Source: Flavobacteriaceae bacterium GF1 (GTDB taxonomy: Bacteria > Bacteroidota > Bacteroidia > Flavobacteriales > Flavobacteriaceae). From it: DNA of 64,000 nt. Position numbers and translations under genes: made by a program. Under the pieces are notes generated by a model. That model was given only the letters and a program-made list of their open reading frames with translations, ran no database searches and was not told the origin of the DNA. Numbering within the stretch: the first letter of the stretch is position 1; every line of letters begins with the position of its first letter. Below are positions 17,104 through 26,041 of this stretch, piece by piece. The stretch lies in contig WNKP01000012.1 of assembly GCA_009797885.1 (NCBI GenBank), positions 1-64,000 of the forward strand, written 5' to 3'.

Positions 17104-17781
17104 ATGCCTATCAAGTTAAGACGGGCACTGCCGCTGATTTTGCTGTTCGTTCCACTTTTGGGATTTGCCCACGACGTTACCAGTGCCGATCAGGAGCTTT
17201 TGCGCAATGGCGGTTTGTGGGCCTATATTCGAGTAGGTGCAACCCACATGCTCACTGGTTATGATCACCTGCTTTTCCTGACCGGTGTTATATTTTACTT
17301 GAATAGCTTCAAGGACATCTTGAAGTTCATTACGGTATTTACAATAGGGCATTGTATTACCTTAATAGCTGCCACATATACTGGAATCACCGCAAATGAG
17401 CACCTGGTCGATGCGGTTATCGCCCTAAGCGTTTTGTACAAGGGATTTGAGAATTTGGGTGGTTTTGAAAAACTAAAGGTAAAATCGCCCAATTTATTGC
17501 TCATGGTCGGTCTTTTTGGGCTGATTCATGGCTTTGGACTTTCCACACGATTACAGTCCTTTGACATGGGAAAGGAGCAATTTCTGGCAAAAATCCTGTG
17601 CTTTAATCTAGGGGTGGAAGTAGGACAAGTCCTGGCCTTAATTCCAATTGTCTTTGTAATTACACTTGCACGGAAGCGCAAACAATTTCCAGCTTTTTAC
17701 AAAGCAGTAAACTGGTACCTCATCATTGCGGGGATAGGCCTTTTTGTATATCAATTGTATGGCTACTTCACCGGGCATTGA
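17104..17781 (+). CDS. HupE/UreJ-family membrane protein
   Basis: The ATG at 17104, 2 bp after the previous stop, gives a 225-residue protein with signal-like start MPIKLRRALPLILLFVPLLGFAHD and about six further hydrophobic segments. Characteristic motifs are HMLTGYDHLLFL, FTIGHCITL and GLIHGFGLS, whose histidines form the presumed metal path in HupE/UreJ proteins (nickel permease accessory proteins). With the His-rich DUF4198 protein it forms a two-gene uptake module. No hydrogenase or urease genes are in the window, so the metal and the client enzyme remain open. Confidence 0.88.
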   Translation: MPIKLRRALPLILLFVPLLGFAHDVTSADQELLRNGGLWAYIRVGATHMLTGYDHLLFLTGVIFYLNSFKDILKFITVFTIGHCITLIAATYTGITANEHLVDAVIALSVLYKGFENLGGFEKLKVKSPNLLLMVGLFGLIHGFGLSTRLQSFDMGKEQFLAKILCFNLGVEVGQVLALIPIVFVITLARKRKQFPAFYKAVNWYLIIAGIGLFVYQLYGYFTGH

Positions 17782-17891
17782 TGCCATGGGCAATAGGTTA
17801 TTGGTGACAAAATAGTGCACGCCCCTCCGTAACAACGTGTGAAAAATACACTAGCAACGCTGGGATGCCATTGTACCTGCACGGCTAAAGA

Positions 17892-19064
17892 CTAATCCTT
17901 CCGCCACCTTTTGGTCAACTCAAAAACATGTTCCAAAATGCTTTGTTCCGTGGTGTCAAACTCAACCCCCTTCCTATGCATCATGGCTTTGGCGGTTTCA
18001 AAGGCTTTAGGGGTTCTATAGGTGGTAAAACCGGAGGCGCCGCCCCAGGAATAGCTGGGAACAAAGTTCCGGGGAAAGCCACTACCGAATATATTGGCGC
18101 TTACCCCAACAACGGTACCTGTGTTAAACATGGTATTGATACCTACCTTGCTGTGATCTCCCATCATTAATCCGCAAAATTGTAGGCCGGTATGGGCAAA
18201 ACCTTCGGTCTTGTAATCCCATAGCCGTACTTTTGCATAATTGTTCTTCATGTTGGAGGTATTGGTATCGGCACCAAGGTTGCACCATTCGCCAAGAACG
18301 GAATTTCCCAAAAAGCCTTCATGTCCCTTATTCGAATAGGCGAACAATACGGCATTGTTAACCTCCCCCCCTACCTTACTGTATGGGCCAAAGGTGCTTG
18401 CCCCGTAGATTTTGGCACCCATTTTTAGGACGGAATTGTCACACAATGCCAAACCACCACGAATAATACAACCTTCCATGATCAAGGCATTCCTTCCAAT
18501 GTAAATAGGTCCGGTTGTGGTATTGAGAATGCTGGCTTCCACTTGTGCCCCTTCTTCCAGAAAAATAGCATCCCCAATGACCGTATTGGTATCCGATATG
18601 GGCTGACTTTTTCTTCCTTGGGTCAATAAGTCAAAATCGGCCCGAAGGGCTTCATCATTTTTGGAAAATATGTCCCATGTATTTTTTATGGTCATACATT
18701 CGTCCTCGTAGGCAATGGAATCATAGGCCTCAGCAGCGAAACGTTCCCCCAGTTTATCTGTTCGGTAAGCAATGATATCATCACCAAATACCAATGCCTG
18801 CTTGGTCTTCAGGGTCCCAATCTTGGCCTTTAAAGTGGAATTCGGCAAATACGCTGCATTAATGACCACATTATCGGCTGCTGTGACCAAAGGAAACCTT
18901 TGGGCCAGATAATCTTCTGTCCAATAACTGATTTCAACACCAAGGTGTTTTTCCCATTTTTCCGCAATGGTCAAAATGCCCACGCGTATTTCAGCCACAG
19001 GTCGGGTAAAGGTAAAGGGCAGTAGGGAATTTCTTGTGTCCCCATCGGCAAGGATATAGTTCAT
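17892..19064 (-). CDS. GlmU-family sugar nucleotidyltransferase/acyltransferase-like protein
   Basis: This 390-residue protein is of the Bacteroidota type 'GlmU family protein'. The N-terminal ~150 residues are a divergent nucleotidyltransferase region (MNYILADGDTRNSLLPFTFTRPVAEIRVGI). Residues ~155-340 form a left-handed beta-helix made of hexapeptide repeats (IGRNALIMEGCIIRGG, VLGEWCNLGADTNTSN, MMGDHSKVGINTMFNTGTVVG). By analogy it makes a nucleotide sugar for cell-wall or surface glycan, but the substrate is uncertain. It follows rpmE2 on the same strand but a terminator and a new -7 element lie between them. Confidence 0.85.
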   Translation of the reverse strand: MNYILADGDTRNSLLPFTFTRPVAEIRVGILTIAEKWEKHLGVEISYWTEDYLAQRFPLVTAADNVVINAAYLPNSTLKAKIGTLKTKQALVFGDDIIAYRTDKLGERFAAEAYDSIAYEDECMTIKNTWDIFSKNDEALRADFDLLTQGRKSQPISDTNTVIGDAIFLEEGAQVEASILNTTTGPIYIGRNALIMEGCIIRGGLALCDNSVLKMGAKIYGASTFGPYSKVGGEVNNAVLFAYSNKGHEGFLGNSVLGEWCNLGADTNTSNMKNNYAKVRLWDYKTEGFAHTGLQFCGLMMGDHSKVGINTMFNTGTVVGVSANIFGSGFPRNFVPSYSWGGASGFTTYRTPKAFETAKAMMHRKGVEFDTTEQSILEHVFELTKRWRKD

Positions 19065-19085
19065 TAGCTATCAAATAGGGTTGGT

Positions 19086-19093
19086 CAAAAATA
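19086..19093 (-). promoter_or_regulatory. -7 element for the GlmU-like gene
   Basis: On the minus strand the sequence reads TATTTTTG, matching TAnnTTTG, 22 bases before the ATG at 19064. It overlaps the T-run of the rpmE2 terminator. Confidence 0.4.
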
Positions 19094-19125
19094 AAAAACG
19101 CCTTCGTGTACGTAACGAAGGCGTT
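19093..19125 (-). terminator. Rho-independent terminator of rpmE2
   Basis: AACGCCTTCGT (19097-19107) and ACGAAGGCGTT (19115-19125) are perfect 11-bp arms with a 7-base loop. On the minus strand the hairpin is followed by a T-run. Confidence 0.88.
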
Positions 19126-19152
19126 AAAAGTATATTTTCTAAGTGCAGGAAA

Positions 19153-19413
19153 TTACTTTTCCTCTTTTTGAAATTTTTTGTATTTGTTCTTGAATTTGTC
19201 AATCCTACCAGCGGTATCCACCAATTTGGTTTTACCAGTATAGTAAGGATGGGAGGTCCTGGAAATTTCCAACTTTACCAATGGGTATTCCACACCATCT
19301 ACGGTAATGGTCTCCTTAGCCTCTGCGGTAGACTTGGTGATAAAAACGTCATCATTGGACATGTCCTTAAAAGCTACCAATCTATAATTATCCGGGTGAA
19401 TTCCTGCTTTCAT
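19153..19413 (-). CDS. rpmE2: 50S ribosomal protein L31 type B
   Basis: The 86-residue protein begins [20 protein letters not shown] and contains [25 protein letters not shown], the type B L31 signature. It lacks the zinc-binding cysteines of type A, which makes it the zinc-independent form. It is a structural protein of the large subunit. Its Lys-rich C terminus ([14 protein letters not shown]) is normal for the family. The gene is monocistronic, with a consensus promoter and a strong terminator. Confidence 0.97.
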   Translation of the reverse strand: MKAGIHPDNYRLVAFKDMSNDDVFITKSTAEAKETITVDGVEYPLVKLEISRTSHPYYTGKTKLVDTAGRIDKFKNKYKKFQKEEK

Positions 19414-19438
19414 CTCGTTACATCGATTTTTCGGACTG

Positions 19439-19468
19439 CAAATTTAGATAAATTCCTTTTACAAACAA
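19439..19468 (-). promoter_or_regulatory. rpmE2 promoter
   Basis: On the minus strand TTG (19468-19466) is followed after 19 bp by TAAATTTG (19446-19439), a full Bacteroidota promoter 26 bases ahead of the start codon. Confidence 0.75.
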
Positions 19469-19564
19469 GTGGGTTTGGGCAAAAAACAAAAATTGTACTT
19501 TTAAATTGTAACAAAAACAGGGTAATTTCAACAAATAACCGGTAATCAACTAAAATTAAAACAA

Positions 19565-20086
19565 ATGGAAGGACAAGATTTAAAAACACAAAAGCCTATT
19601 CTCACTTATGGGGCACTGGCCGGCCTGGTGGGTGTAGTTTTTGGCTTCATGCTGTACACCCAAGGCCTGCATTACGAACGTAGCTTTACAATTCAAGCGA
19701 TACAGTACGGCATTTTGGCTGTTTTCATTGTTATTGGTATTGTCCAATACAAAAAATCCAATGAAAACTACTTAAAAATTGGACAGGCAATTAAAATTGG
19801 TGCCGGTATTGGTGTAATTGCGACAATAATCGGTATCATCTGGTTTTATTTCATGTCCGGGGTCCTGGAACCGGACTATATGGACAAAGCAATGGAAATT
19901 GCCAAGGTTGACGCATTTGAAGCAAATCCTAATATGACACAGGAACAATGGGACCAGGGCGTTGAGTTCCAGAAAAAGTTCTTTCCCATATTTATGGGCG
20001 TAGGGGTACTGTTAAGCGCCCTCTTTGGATTGGTTGTGGGTTTAATTACGGGTGCCATCGTCAAAAAACCGAGGCCATCCTACTAA
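19565..20086 (+). CDS. DUF4199 domain membrane protein
   Basis: This 173-residue protein has four hydrophobic helices (about 14-31, 42-60, 75-97 and 140-165). A polar loop between helices 3 and 4 contains DAFEANPNMTQEQWDQGVEF. The pattern of glycine-rich helices with this loop matches DUF4199, a family restricted mainly to Bacteroidota with no known function. It lies directly upstream of the GT2 glycosyltransferase gene, which has its own -7 element. This neighbour pairing is frequent in flavobacteria in my recollection. Confidence 0.82.
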   Translation: MEGQDLKTQKPILTYGALAGLVGVVFGFMLYTQGLHYERSFTIQAIQYGILAVFIVIGIVQYKKSNENYLKIGQAIKIGAGIGVIATIIGIIWFYFMSGVLEPDYMDKAMEIAKVDAFEANPNMTQEQWDQGVEFQKKFFPIFMGVGVLLSALFGLVVGLITGAIVKKPRPSY

Positions 20087-20097
20087 GGAAAAAATAC

Positions 20098-20105
20098 TAC
20101 TTTTG
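20098..20105 (+). promoter_or_regulatory. -7 element for the GT2 gene
   Basis: TACTTTTG matches TAnnTTTG, 21 bases ahead of the ATG at 20127. Confidence 0.5.
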
Positions 20106-20126
20106 GGGAGTTTACCACGGTAGCAT

Positions 20127-21080
20127 ATGCAATTATCCCTTGTAATCCCCTTACTTAACGAAGAAGAGTCCATACAGGAATTGTACGATTGGATTGCATC
20201 CGTGATGCAATCCAATCGCTTTTTGTACGAGATTATTTTTATTGATGATGGGAGTACGGACAGATCATGGGAAACCATCTTGACCATAGCCAAAAACGAT
20301 AGCGACGTTAGAGGTATACGCTTTTCGAAAAATTTTGGTAAATCCCAGGCATTGCATGCTGGTTTTAAGGAAGCCCAAGGCGATGTAGTCATCACCATGG
20401 ATGCCGATCTTCAGGACAATCCCGAGGAAATTCCGGAGTTGTATCATTTGATTTCAAACCAGGGCTTCGATATTATCTCTGGATGGAAAAAGAAACGTTA
20501 CGATTCCATTCTAACAAAAAATCTGCCTTCCAAACTTTTTAATTGGGCAGCCAGGCGAACCTCTGGCGTTAAGCTACATGATTTTAACTGTGGTCTAAAG
20601 GCTTTTAGGAATGAAGTGGTCAAAACCATTGAAGTTTCTGGGGAAATGCATCGCTACATCCCTGTTTTGGCCAAAAATGCAGGTTTTTCCAAGATTGGTG
20701 AAAAAGTGGTGCGGCATCAAGCCAGAAAGTACGGTTCCACCAAGTTTGGTGCAGAACGATTTATCAATGGTTTTTTGGATTTGACCACAATCTGGTTCGT
20801 ATCCCGGTTTGGTAAAAGACCCATGCACCTTTTTGGTGCTTTGGGGGTTTTAATGTTCGTGATTGGTTTTGGATTTTCCATGTACCTGGGGATAGATAAG
20901 CTTTTTTTGAATCCCATGGGACGATTGATTACGGATAGGCCCCAGTTTTATATTGCCCTTACCTGCATGATCATTGGAACGCAATTATTCCTGGCAGGTT
21001 TTCTAGGGGAATTGTTCATCCGGACCAAAAAACAAAGTGAACCTTATAAAATGCAGGAAACCATCAATATTATTGAATAA
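20127..21080 (+). CDS. Family 2 glycosyltransferase, polyprenyl-phosphate type (GtrB/DPM1-like)
   Basis: This 317-residue protein has a GT-A catalytic domain (residues ~1-225) and two C-terminal transmembrane helices (~233-255 and ~270-295). Motifs are LVIPLLNEEESIQEL, IDDGSTDRSWE, the DxD-type MDADLQDNPEEIP and DFNCGLKAFR. Such enzymes transfer glucose, mannose or similar sugars from a nucleotide donor to polyprenyl phosphate on the cytoplasmic face of the membrane. The sugar is not predictable. It sits 51 bp upstream of a phosphosugar mutase, which could supply the donor pathway. Confidence 0.9.
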   Translation: MQLSLVIPLLNEEESIQELYDWIASVMQSNRFLYEIIFIDDGSTDRSWETILTIAKNDSDVRGIRFSKNFGKSQALHAGFKEAQGDVVITMDADLQDNPEEIPELYHLISNQGFDIISGWKKKRYDSILTKNLPSKLFNWAARRTSGVKLHDFNCGLKAFRNEVVKTIEVSGEMHRYIPVLAKNAGFSKIGEKVVRHQARKYGSTKFGAERFINGFLDLTTIWFVSRFGKRPMHLFGALGVLMFVIGFGFSMYLGIDKLFLNPMGRLITDRPQFYIALTCMIIGTQLFLAGFLGELFIRTKKQSEPYKMQETINIIE

Positions 21081-21106
21081 TCAAATTGGGTTTCTCCTTA
21101 CATTTG
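21073..21106 (+). promoter_or_regulatory. Promoter for the phosphosugar mutase
   Basis: TTG (21073-21075), 23-bp spacer, TACATTTG (21099-21106), then the ATG 25 bases further at 21132. Confidence 0.6.
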
Positions 21107-21131
21107 TTTCCAAAGAGCAATAACAACACTT

Positions 21132-22841
21132 ATGGATACTTTTCTGACCACTGCCAAATCTTGGCTTTCCGATTTTTTTGACCCCGAAGTACGACAAGAA
21201 GTCCAAAATTTAATGGATTCCAATCACGACGAGCTCAAAGAACGTTTTTACAAAAACCTGGAATTTGGTACCGGTGGTATGCGTGGCGTAATGGGCGTGG
21301 GGACCAATCGCATCAATAAGTATACCCTAGGGAAAAGTACCCAGGGCCTGAGCAATTATTTAAAGAAAACCTATCCCGGCGAAGCTATTAAAGTGGTCAT
21401 TGCCTATGATTGTAGGCACAATAGTGACACACTTTCCCAAACGGTCGCAGAAGTACTATCCGCCAATGGAATAAGGGTATTTCGGTTCTCCGCGCTACGG
21501 ACCACTCCTGAGCTTTCCTTTGCCGTTAGGCACTTGGACTGCCATGCCGGTATTGTGCTCACGGCTTCCCATAATCCGCCGGAATACAATGGTTATAAAG
21601 TCTATTGGGGCGATGGGGGACAAATTGTACCACCACAGGACGGTGAAATAATTACCGAAATCAATACCATCTCCTATGAGGATATCAAATTTGAAGCGGA
21701 CCACAGTCTTATAGAATCCATAGATACCAAAGTCGATAACGCTTTTTTCGATGCTTCCGTCCAGGCAGGAAATTTTAATGCCGCGGGCAAGGACGATTTT
21801 AAAATTGTGTTTACCTCAATCCATGGGACTTCCATTACGGCCATACCCCAAGTCCTAAAAATGGCGGGCTATACCCATGTCACCGTTATCGAGGAACAAG
21901 CCACTCCGGACGGCAATTTCCCAACGGTAAAATCCCCAAACCCCGAAGAGCCCGAAGCGTTGGCCATAGCTTTGAAAAAAGCGGAGGCCATTGGAGCGGA
22001 TATGGTCGTGGGCACGGACCCGGACAGCGATCGTTTGGGCATTGCGGTCCGTAATTTGGAGGGGGAAATGGAGCTGTTGAATGGAAACCAGACCATGGTG
22101 CTCATGACCAAGTTCCTTTTGGATAAATACAAGGAAAAAGGATTTAAGGGCAACGAATTTATTGCTACGACCATTGTTTCCACCCCTATGATGGAGCAAA
22201 TGGCAAAATCCTATGGAGTGGAATTCAAAACGGCCTTGACCGGTTTCAAATGGATCGGTAAAATGATCAAGGATTTCCCGGAATCAAAATTTGTAGGTGG
22301 TGGCGAAGAAAGTTTTGGTTATATGGCCGGCGATTTCGTTCGTGATAAGGATGCCGTTACCGCCACACTTCTAGCCTGTGAGGTAGGCGCGGAAGCAAAA
22401 GCAAAAGGCAGTTCCTTTTATGAAGAGTTGATCAATGCTTATGTGGAATTTGGTTTTTACAAGGAAAAGCTGATCTCATTGACCAAAAAGGGAATCAGTG
22501 GTGCGGAGGAAATCAAGCAAATGCTGAAGGAATTTAAGGAAAATCCCGTGGAAACGGTTCAAGGCTCCAAAGTGGTTTGGATCGAGGATTACAATACCTC
22601 AATCGCAAAAAATGTGGTCACGGGTGAAGAAAAACCCATTCATTTACCAAAATCCAACGTAATGATTTACGAAGCCGAAGATGGTACCCGCATAGCGGCA
22701 AGGCCTTCCGGTACGGAGCCTAAGGTGAAATTCTACATGAGCACCAACGCTGTATTGCCCAGTGCTTCGGAATTTAAATCCGTAAATTCGCAATTGGATG
22801 CCAAATTGGATGGCATTGTAGCCGAATTGAATTTAGGTTGA
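21132..22841 (+). CDS. Phosphoglucomutase/phosphomannomutase family protein
   Basis: This 569-residue alpha-D-phosphohexomutase interconverts hexose 1- and 6-phosphates. All four family loops are present. The phosphoserine loop is TASHNPPEYNG (S146), the metal loop GTDPDSDRLG, the sugar loop GGGEESFGYMAGD and the phosphate loop RPSGTEPKVKF. The length suits the PgcA/phosphopentomutase-like subfamily used by Bacteroidota. The stop codon overlaps the next start by one base (TGATG at 22839-22843), so the ABC transporter gene is translationally coupled to it. Confidence 0.93.
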   Translation: MDTFLTTAKSWLSDFFDPEVRQEVQNLMDSNHDELKERFYKNLEFGTGGMRGVMGVGTNRINKYTLGKSTQGLSNYLKKTYPGEAIKVVIAYDCRHNSDTLSQTVAEVLSANGIRVFRFSALRTTPELSFAVRHLDCHAGIVLTASHNPPEYNGYKVYWGDGGQIVPPQDGEIITEINTISYEDIKFEADHSLIESIDTKVDNAFFDASVQAGNFNAAGKDDFKIVFTSIHGTSITAIPQVLKMAGYTHVTVIEEQATPDGNFPTVKSPNPEEPEALAIALKKAEAIGADMVVGTDPDSDRLGIAVRNLEGEMELLNGNQTMVLMTKFLLDKYKEKGFKGNEFIATTIVSTPMMEQMAKSYGVEFKTALTGFKWIGKMIKDFPESKFVGGGEESFGYMAGDFVRDKDAVTATLLACEVGAEAKAKGSSFYEELINAYVEFGFYKEKLISLTKKGISGAEEIKQMLKEFKENPVETVQGSKVVWIEDYNTSIAKNVVTGEEKPIHLPKSNVMIYEAEDGTRIAARPSGTEPKVKFYMSTNAVLPSASEFKSVNSQLDAKLDGIVAELNLG

Positions 22842-24673
22842 TGAACAACATCCTTAAAAAACTGTTGCGGTTCGCTAAACCGTACAAACTTTATGGCATA
22901 CTGAACATTATATCCAATGTATTGTATGCCTTTTTTAATGTGCTCTCCATTATCATTTTCATTCCTACATTGGGGATACTGTTCGATAATCAAGAGGAAG
23001 TTTTTGAAAAACCCGTTTATCAGGGGTTTTCGAACCTAAAAGGATATGCCGAAGATTCCCTGAACTATTTTTTGACACAGAAAGTCACCGATGATGGGCC
23101 CATGGCCGCTTTGGTATTCATTTGCCTGGCCAGTATTGTGATTTTCTTCCTTAAGAACTTATTTCGCTATATGGCCATGTACTTTTTGGCCTTCTTACGT
23201 ACCGGAATGGTGAAGGACATACAGGATTCCCTGTATCATAAAGTGGTCGATTTGCCAATTTCCTTTTTCTCGGAAAAGCGAAAAGGTGACCTGTTGGCCC
23301 GAATGACTTCTGACGTGAAAGAAGTGGAAAGTTCCATAATCAACTCTTTGGAAGCGCTGGTTCGGGAACCCATTACCATTGTTATTGTGCTGATTTCCAT
23401 GTTGTTGATCAGCGCAAAACTTACCGTGTTTGTTTTCATCTTCCTACCCATAACCGGATTTATAATCTCTGCGGTAGGGAAACGTTTAAAAGCACAATCC
23501 CTGGCTGCACAGAAGGAGAATGGGGTGTTCCTATCTTTTTTGGAGGAGACCCTTACGGGATTAAAAGTCATCAAGGGGTTTAATGCAGAAGGTAAATTGG
23601 CAAAAAAGTTTACGGATTCCACGGAACGATTCAAGAATATCATGAATTCCGTCCTACAACGAAAAGGGCTGGCCTCCCCTTTGAGTGAGTTCCTTGGGGT
23701 TGCGGTGGTCATTACCGTACTTTGGTATGGAGGAAGCCTGGTGTTTGAGGAAAACAGCGGGCTAAAACCACAGGATTTCATGGGCTACATTGGACTGTTC
23801 TATACCATTATCAATCCGGTTAAGGCCATAACAACGGTCAATTACAGCATTAAAAAGGGAAACGCGGCAGGAGAACGGATTTTTGAAATTCTGGAAACCG
23901 AGAACTCCATAAAAGAAGCTATTGATCCAACGGAAATTACAAGGTTTGACAAGGGGATTTATTTTAAAAATGTCTCCTTTGGATATGAAAATGAAAATGT
24001 TCTGGAGGGGTTCAACCTCAAGGTAAACAAAGGACATACGGTTGCTTTGGTCGGACAATCCGGGAGTGGCAAGAGTACTGTGGCCAACTTAGTAACCCGA
24101 TTTTATGACGTGAATGAAGGAAGCATTGAAATTGACGGTATCAACATCAAGGATATTTCAAAAAAATCACTCCGCGGACTAATGGGCCTGGTGACCCAGG
24201 ATTCCATCTTATTCAATGACTCGGTAAAGAACAATATCGGTTTGGGCAAAACCAACGCCACTGAGGAAGAAATTAGGGAAGCCGCCAAAATTGCCAATGC
24301 CCATGATTTTATCCTAGAACTACCCGAAGGCTATAACACCAATATTGGCGATGGTGGAAACAAGTTGAGTGGCGGACAAAAACAGCGTTTGTCCATTGCC
24401 CGGGCCGTACTAAAAAATCCTCCCATCATGATTTTGGATGAAGCCACCTCCGCCCTGGATACGGAAAGCGAACGTTTGGTTCAGGATGCACTGGAAAAAA
24501 TGATGCGCAATAGGACCTCAATTGTTATCGCCCATCGGTTATCCACCATTCAAAATGCCGATTCCATTGTAGTTATGAGCAAGGGAAAAATTGTGGAACA
24601 GGGCAAGCACGAAGAATTAATGCAATCCAAAAAAGGATATCAAAAATTGGTGAAAATGCAAACCTTAGGGTAA
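22841..24673 (+). CDS. ABC exporter, fused permease and ATPase (MsbA-like)
   Basis: I chose the ATG at 22841, which overlaps the previous stop; a TTG one codon earlier is less likely. The 610-residue half-transporter has a six-helix transmembrane domain (residues ~1-330). The ATPase domain has Walker A GQSGSGKST, signature LSGGQKQR, Walker B IMILDEATSALD and H-loop IVIAHRLST. It resembles MsbA-type lipid or glycolipid flippases and probably works as a homodimer. It ends 9 bp inside the convergent serpin gene. A degraded copy of its 3' end lies at 26042-26219. Confidence 0.92.
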   Translation: MNNILKKLLRFAKPYKLYGILNIISNVLYAFFNVLSIIIFIPTLGILFDNQEEVFEKPVYQGFSNLKGYAEDSLNYFLTQKVTDDGPMAALVFICLASIVIFFLKNLFRYMAMYFLAFLRTGMVKDIQDSLYHKVVDLPISFFSEKRKGDLLARMTSDVKEVESSIINSLEALVREPITIVIVLISMLLISAKLTVFVFIFLPITGFIISAVGKRLKAQSLAAQKENGVFLSFLEETLTGLKVIKGFNAEGKLAKKFTDSTERFKNIMNSVLQRKGLASPLSEFLGVAVVITVLWYGGSLVFEENSGLKPQDFMGYIGLFYTIINPVKAITTVNYSIKKGNAAGERIFEILETENSIKEAIDPTEITRFDKGIYFKNVSFGYENENVLEGFNLKVNKGHTVALVGQSGSGKSTVANLVTRFYDVNEGSIEIDGINIKDISKKSLRGLMGLVTQDSILFNDSVKNNIGLGKTNATEEEIREAAKIANAHDFILELPEGYNTNIGDGGNKLSGGQKQRLSIARAVLKNPPIMILDEATSALDTESERLVQDALEKMMRNRTSIVIAHRLSTIQNADSIVVMSKGKIVEQGKHEELMQSKKGYQKLVKMQTLG

Positions 24674-25870
24674 ACCTATCCTTCCAATAAATAGGATACT
24701 ACCCGTATAGCCATCACGAATCAAATACAAAAATGGGCGGTCGGCAATAAAACTGGGTGGTGCAGAAGTCTCGATTACCTCCACACCGGTTGCTGCAGCG
24801 GCCTCTGTACCTTCTTCATTAACCTCTATAAACGTTTTTTGCAACACTCTGGATATTTGTAGGGAAGCACCGGGGCTTATTCCTCCCAAATCTGCATTGG
24901 CTGAAAAAGCGATTTCCAATCCCAAATCCTTTAATTCATCATTGAGCAAGTTTTCATATTCCATTTCAAACTTGGGGACTCCTATAGCGAGCTCAGCTAA
25001 GTCATATTCCTTCAACCATGTATCTAGATTATCCCCAGTGATGATGTCCATTATATCAGAAGTGGTAAGTCCATAGTTTGGTAACAGCAGCAACATCTCA
25101 AAACGTTCCTTTTTATAGGGCAAAATAATTGACCGAAAAGTTTCGTTAACGAAAAAAGGCACCTCGGCATTCATGTTCATCATAGGAACCTCAACCGCAT
25201 TTTCGGGTGAACTATAGAACAAAGCATTCCTGGTATTTTCAGTTTTAAATCGATATTTCCATTGTGACTTAAAATAGAGGGCATTTGCTAAAAAAAGACG
25301 AGTGCCAGGGGTAAATTCTTTTACAAGCTCCCTAATCTTACCATTTGTATTCCTTTCAACCCAATTATTAACAATGGTTGTAGCCGCGGGATTCCTGAAA
25401 TCAATGTTATCCACTTCGGCTTCGTACACTTTCTGGTTGACTTCCACAAAGGTATCCTCAACAGGAAAGTCTTCTTGGATCCAAATAGCATTTGCTAGAT
25501 TCATATCGGTGCCTTCAACTTTTGTGGTAAGCGACTTTCGCAGGTTTTCATTAAACTGGTTCAATTGGTCCAAAGGTGCGCCCATGCCCAACAGATTGTC
25601 GAAAGCAACTTTTGTATCACCATGGGCACCATTGTGCACCATTCCCAAGGCCATGGAAAGACTCAGAGGTGACACCATATAATTTTCTTCAGTCTCATTC
25701 TCAACAACTTTTCGAAAAAATTCAATCGCAAACTGGTTGTTTTGCGACACCAATGCTTTAGCCTCTGCGGTTTCCAATTCAACATTTTCAAAAGGGGGGA
25801 TATCTTCTGATTTATCGCAACCCAACGCAAGAACAAAACCCAATACAAAAAGAAACGCCTTTGCTTTCAT
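24665..25870 (-). CDS. Lipoprotein serpin (serine protease inhibitor)
   Basis: From ATG 25870, preceded by AAAGGA, this is a 401-residue protein. Its signal peptide ends ALGC, a lipoprotein cleavage site, so it is displayed on a membrane surface. The full serpin fold is present (NQFAIEFFRKVV, SPLSLSMALGMVHNGAHGDT, LFLANALYFKSQW, and the C-terminal DRPFLYLIRDGYTGSILFIGRI). The hinge EEGTEAAAATG has the small residues of inhibitory serpins. Aligning the loop length with alpha-1-antitrypsin puts P1-P1' at Thr-Ser (VIETSAPP). Upstream starts at 25921 would spoil the signal peptide. Serpins are patchily distributed in bacteria. The gene sits inside a rearranged locus and converges on the ABC gene with a 9-bp overlap. 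Confidence 0.93.
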   Translation of the reverse strand: MKAKAFLFVLGFVLALGCDKSEDIPPFENVELETAEAKALVSQNNQFAIEFFRKVVENETEENYMVSPLSLSMALGMVHNGAHGDTKVAFDNLLGMGAPLDQLNQFNENLRKSLTTKVEGTDMNLANAIWIQEDFPVEDTFVEVNQKVYEAEVDNIDFRNPAATTIVNNWVERNTNGKIRELVKEFTPGTRLFLANALYFKSQWKYRFKTENTRNALFYSSPENAVEVPMMNMNAEVPFFVNETFRSIILPYKKERFEMLLLLPNYGLTTSDIMDIITGDNLDTWLKEYDLAELAIGVPKFEMEYENLLNDELKDLGLEIAFSANADLGGISPGASLQISRVLQKTFIEVNEEGTEAAAATGVEVIETSAPPSFIADRPFLYLIRDGYTGSILFIGRIGLP

Positions 25871-26041
25871 AAAATCCTTTTTTGAAAGATGAAAATAGCA
25901 TCGCAAAGTTGCGTGGACCAAATCTTGAAAATCAAAACTCCATCCTTCTCATTTCAATCTTCTCAGTATAGTTTTACTAAAGCTTTATACAGCTCTTCTT
26001 TATTACAATTACCTATGATTTTGGTATGGTGCTCCTAAAAA

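Noticed and set aside
17788-17802. Short dyad CAATA-GGT-TATTG after the HupE gene
   Set aside because: The stem is only five pairs with no T-run, so it is not a credible terminator.
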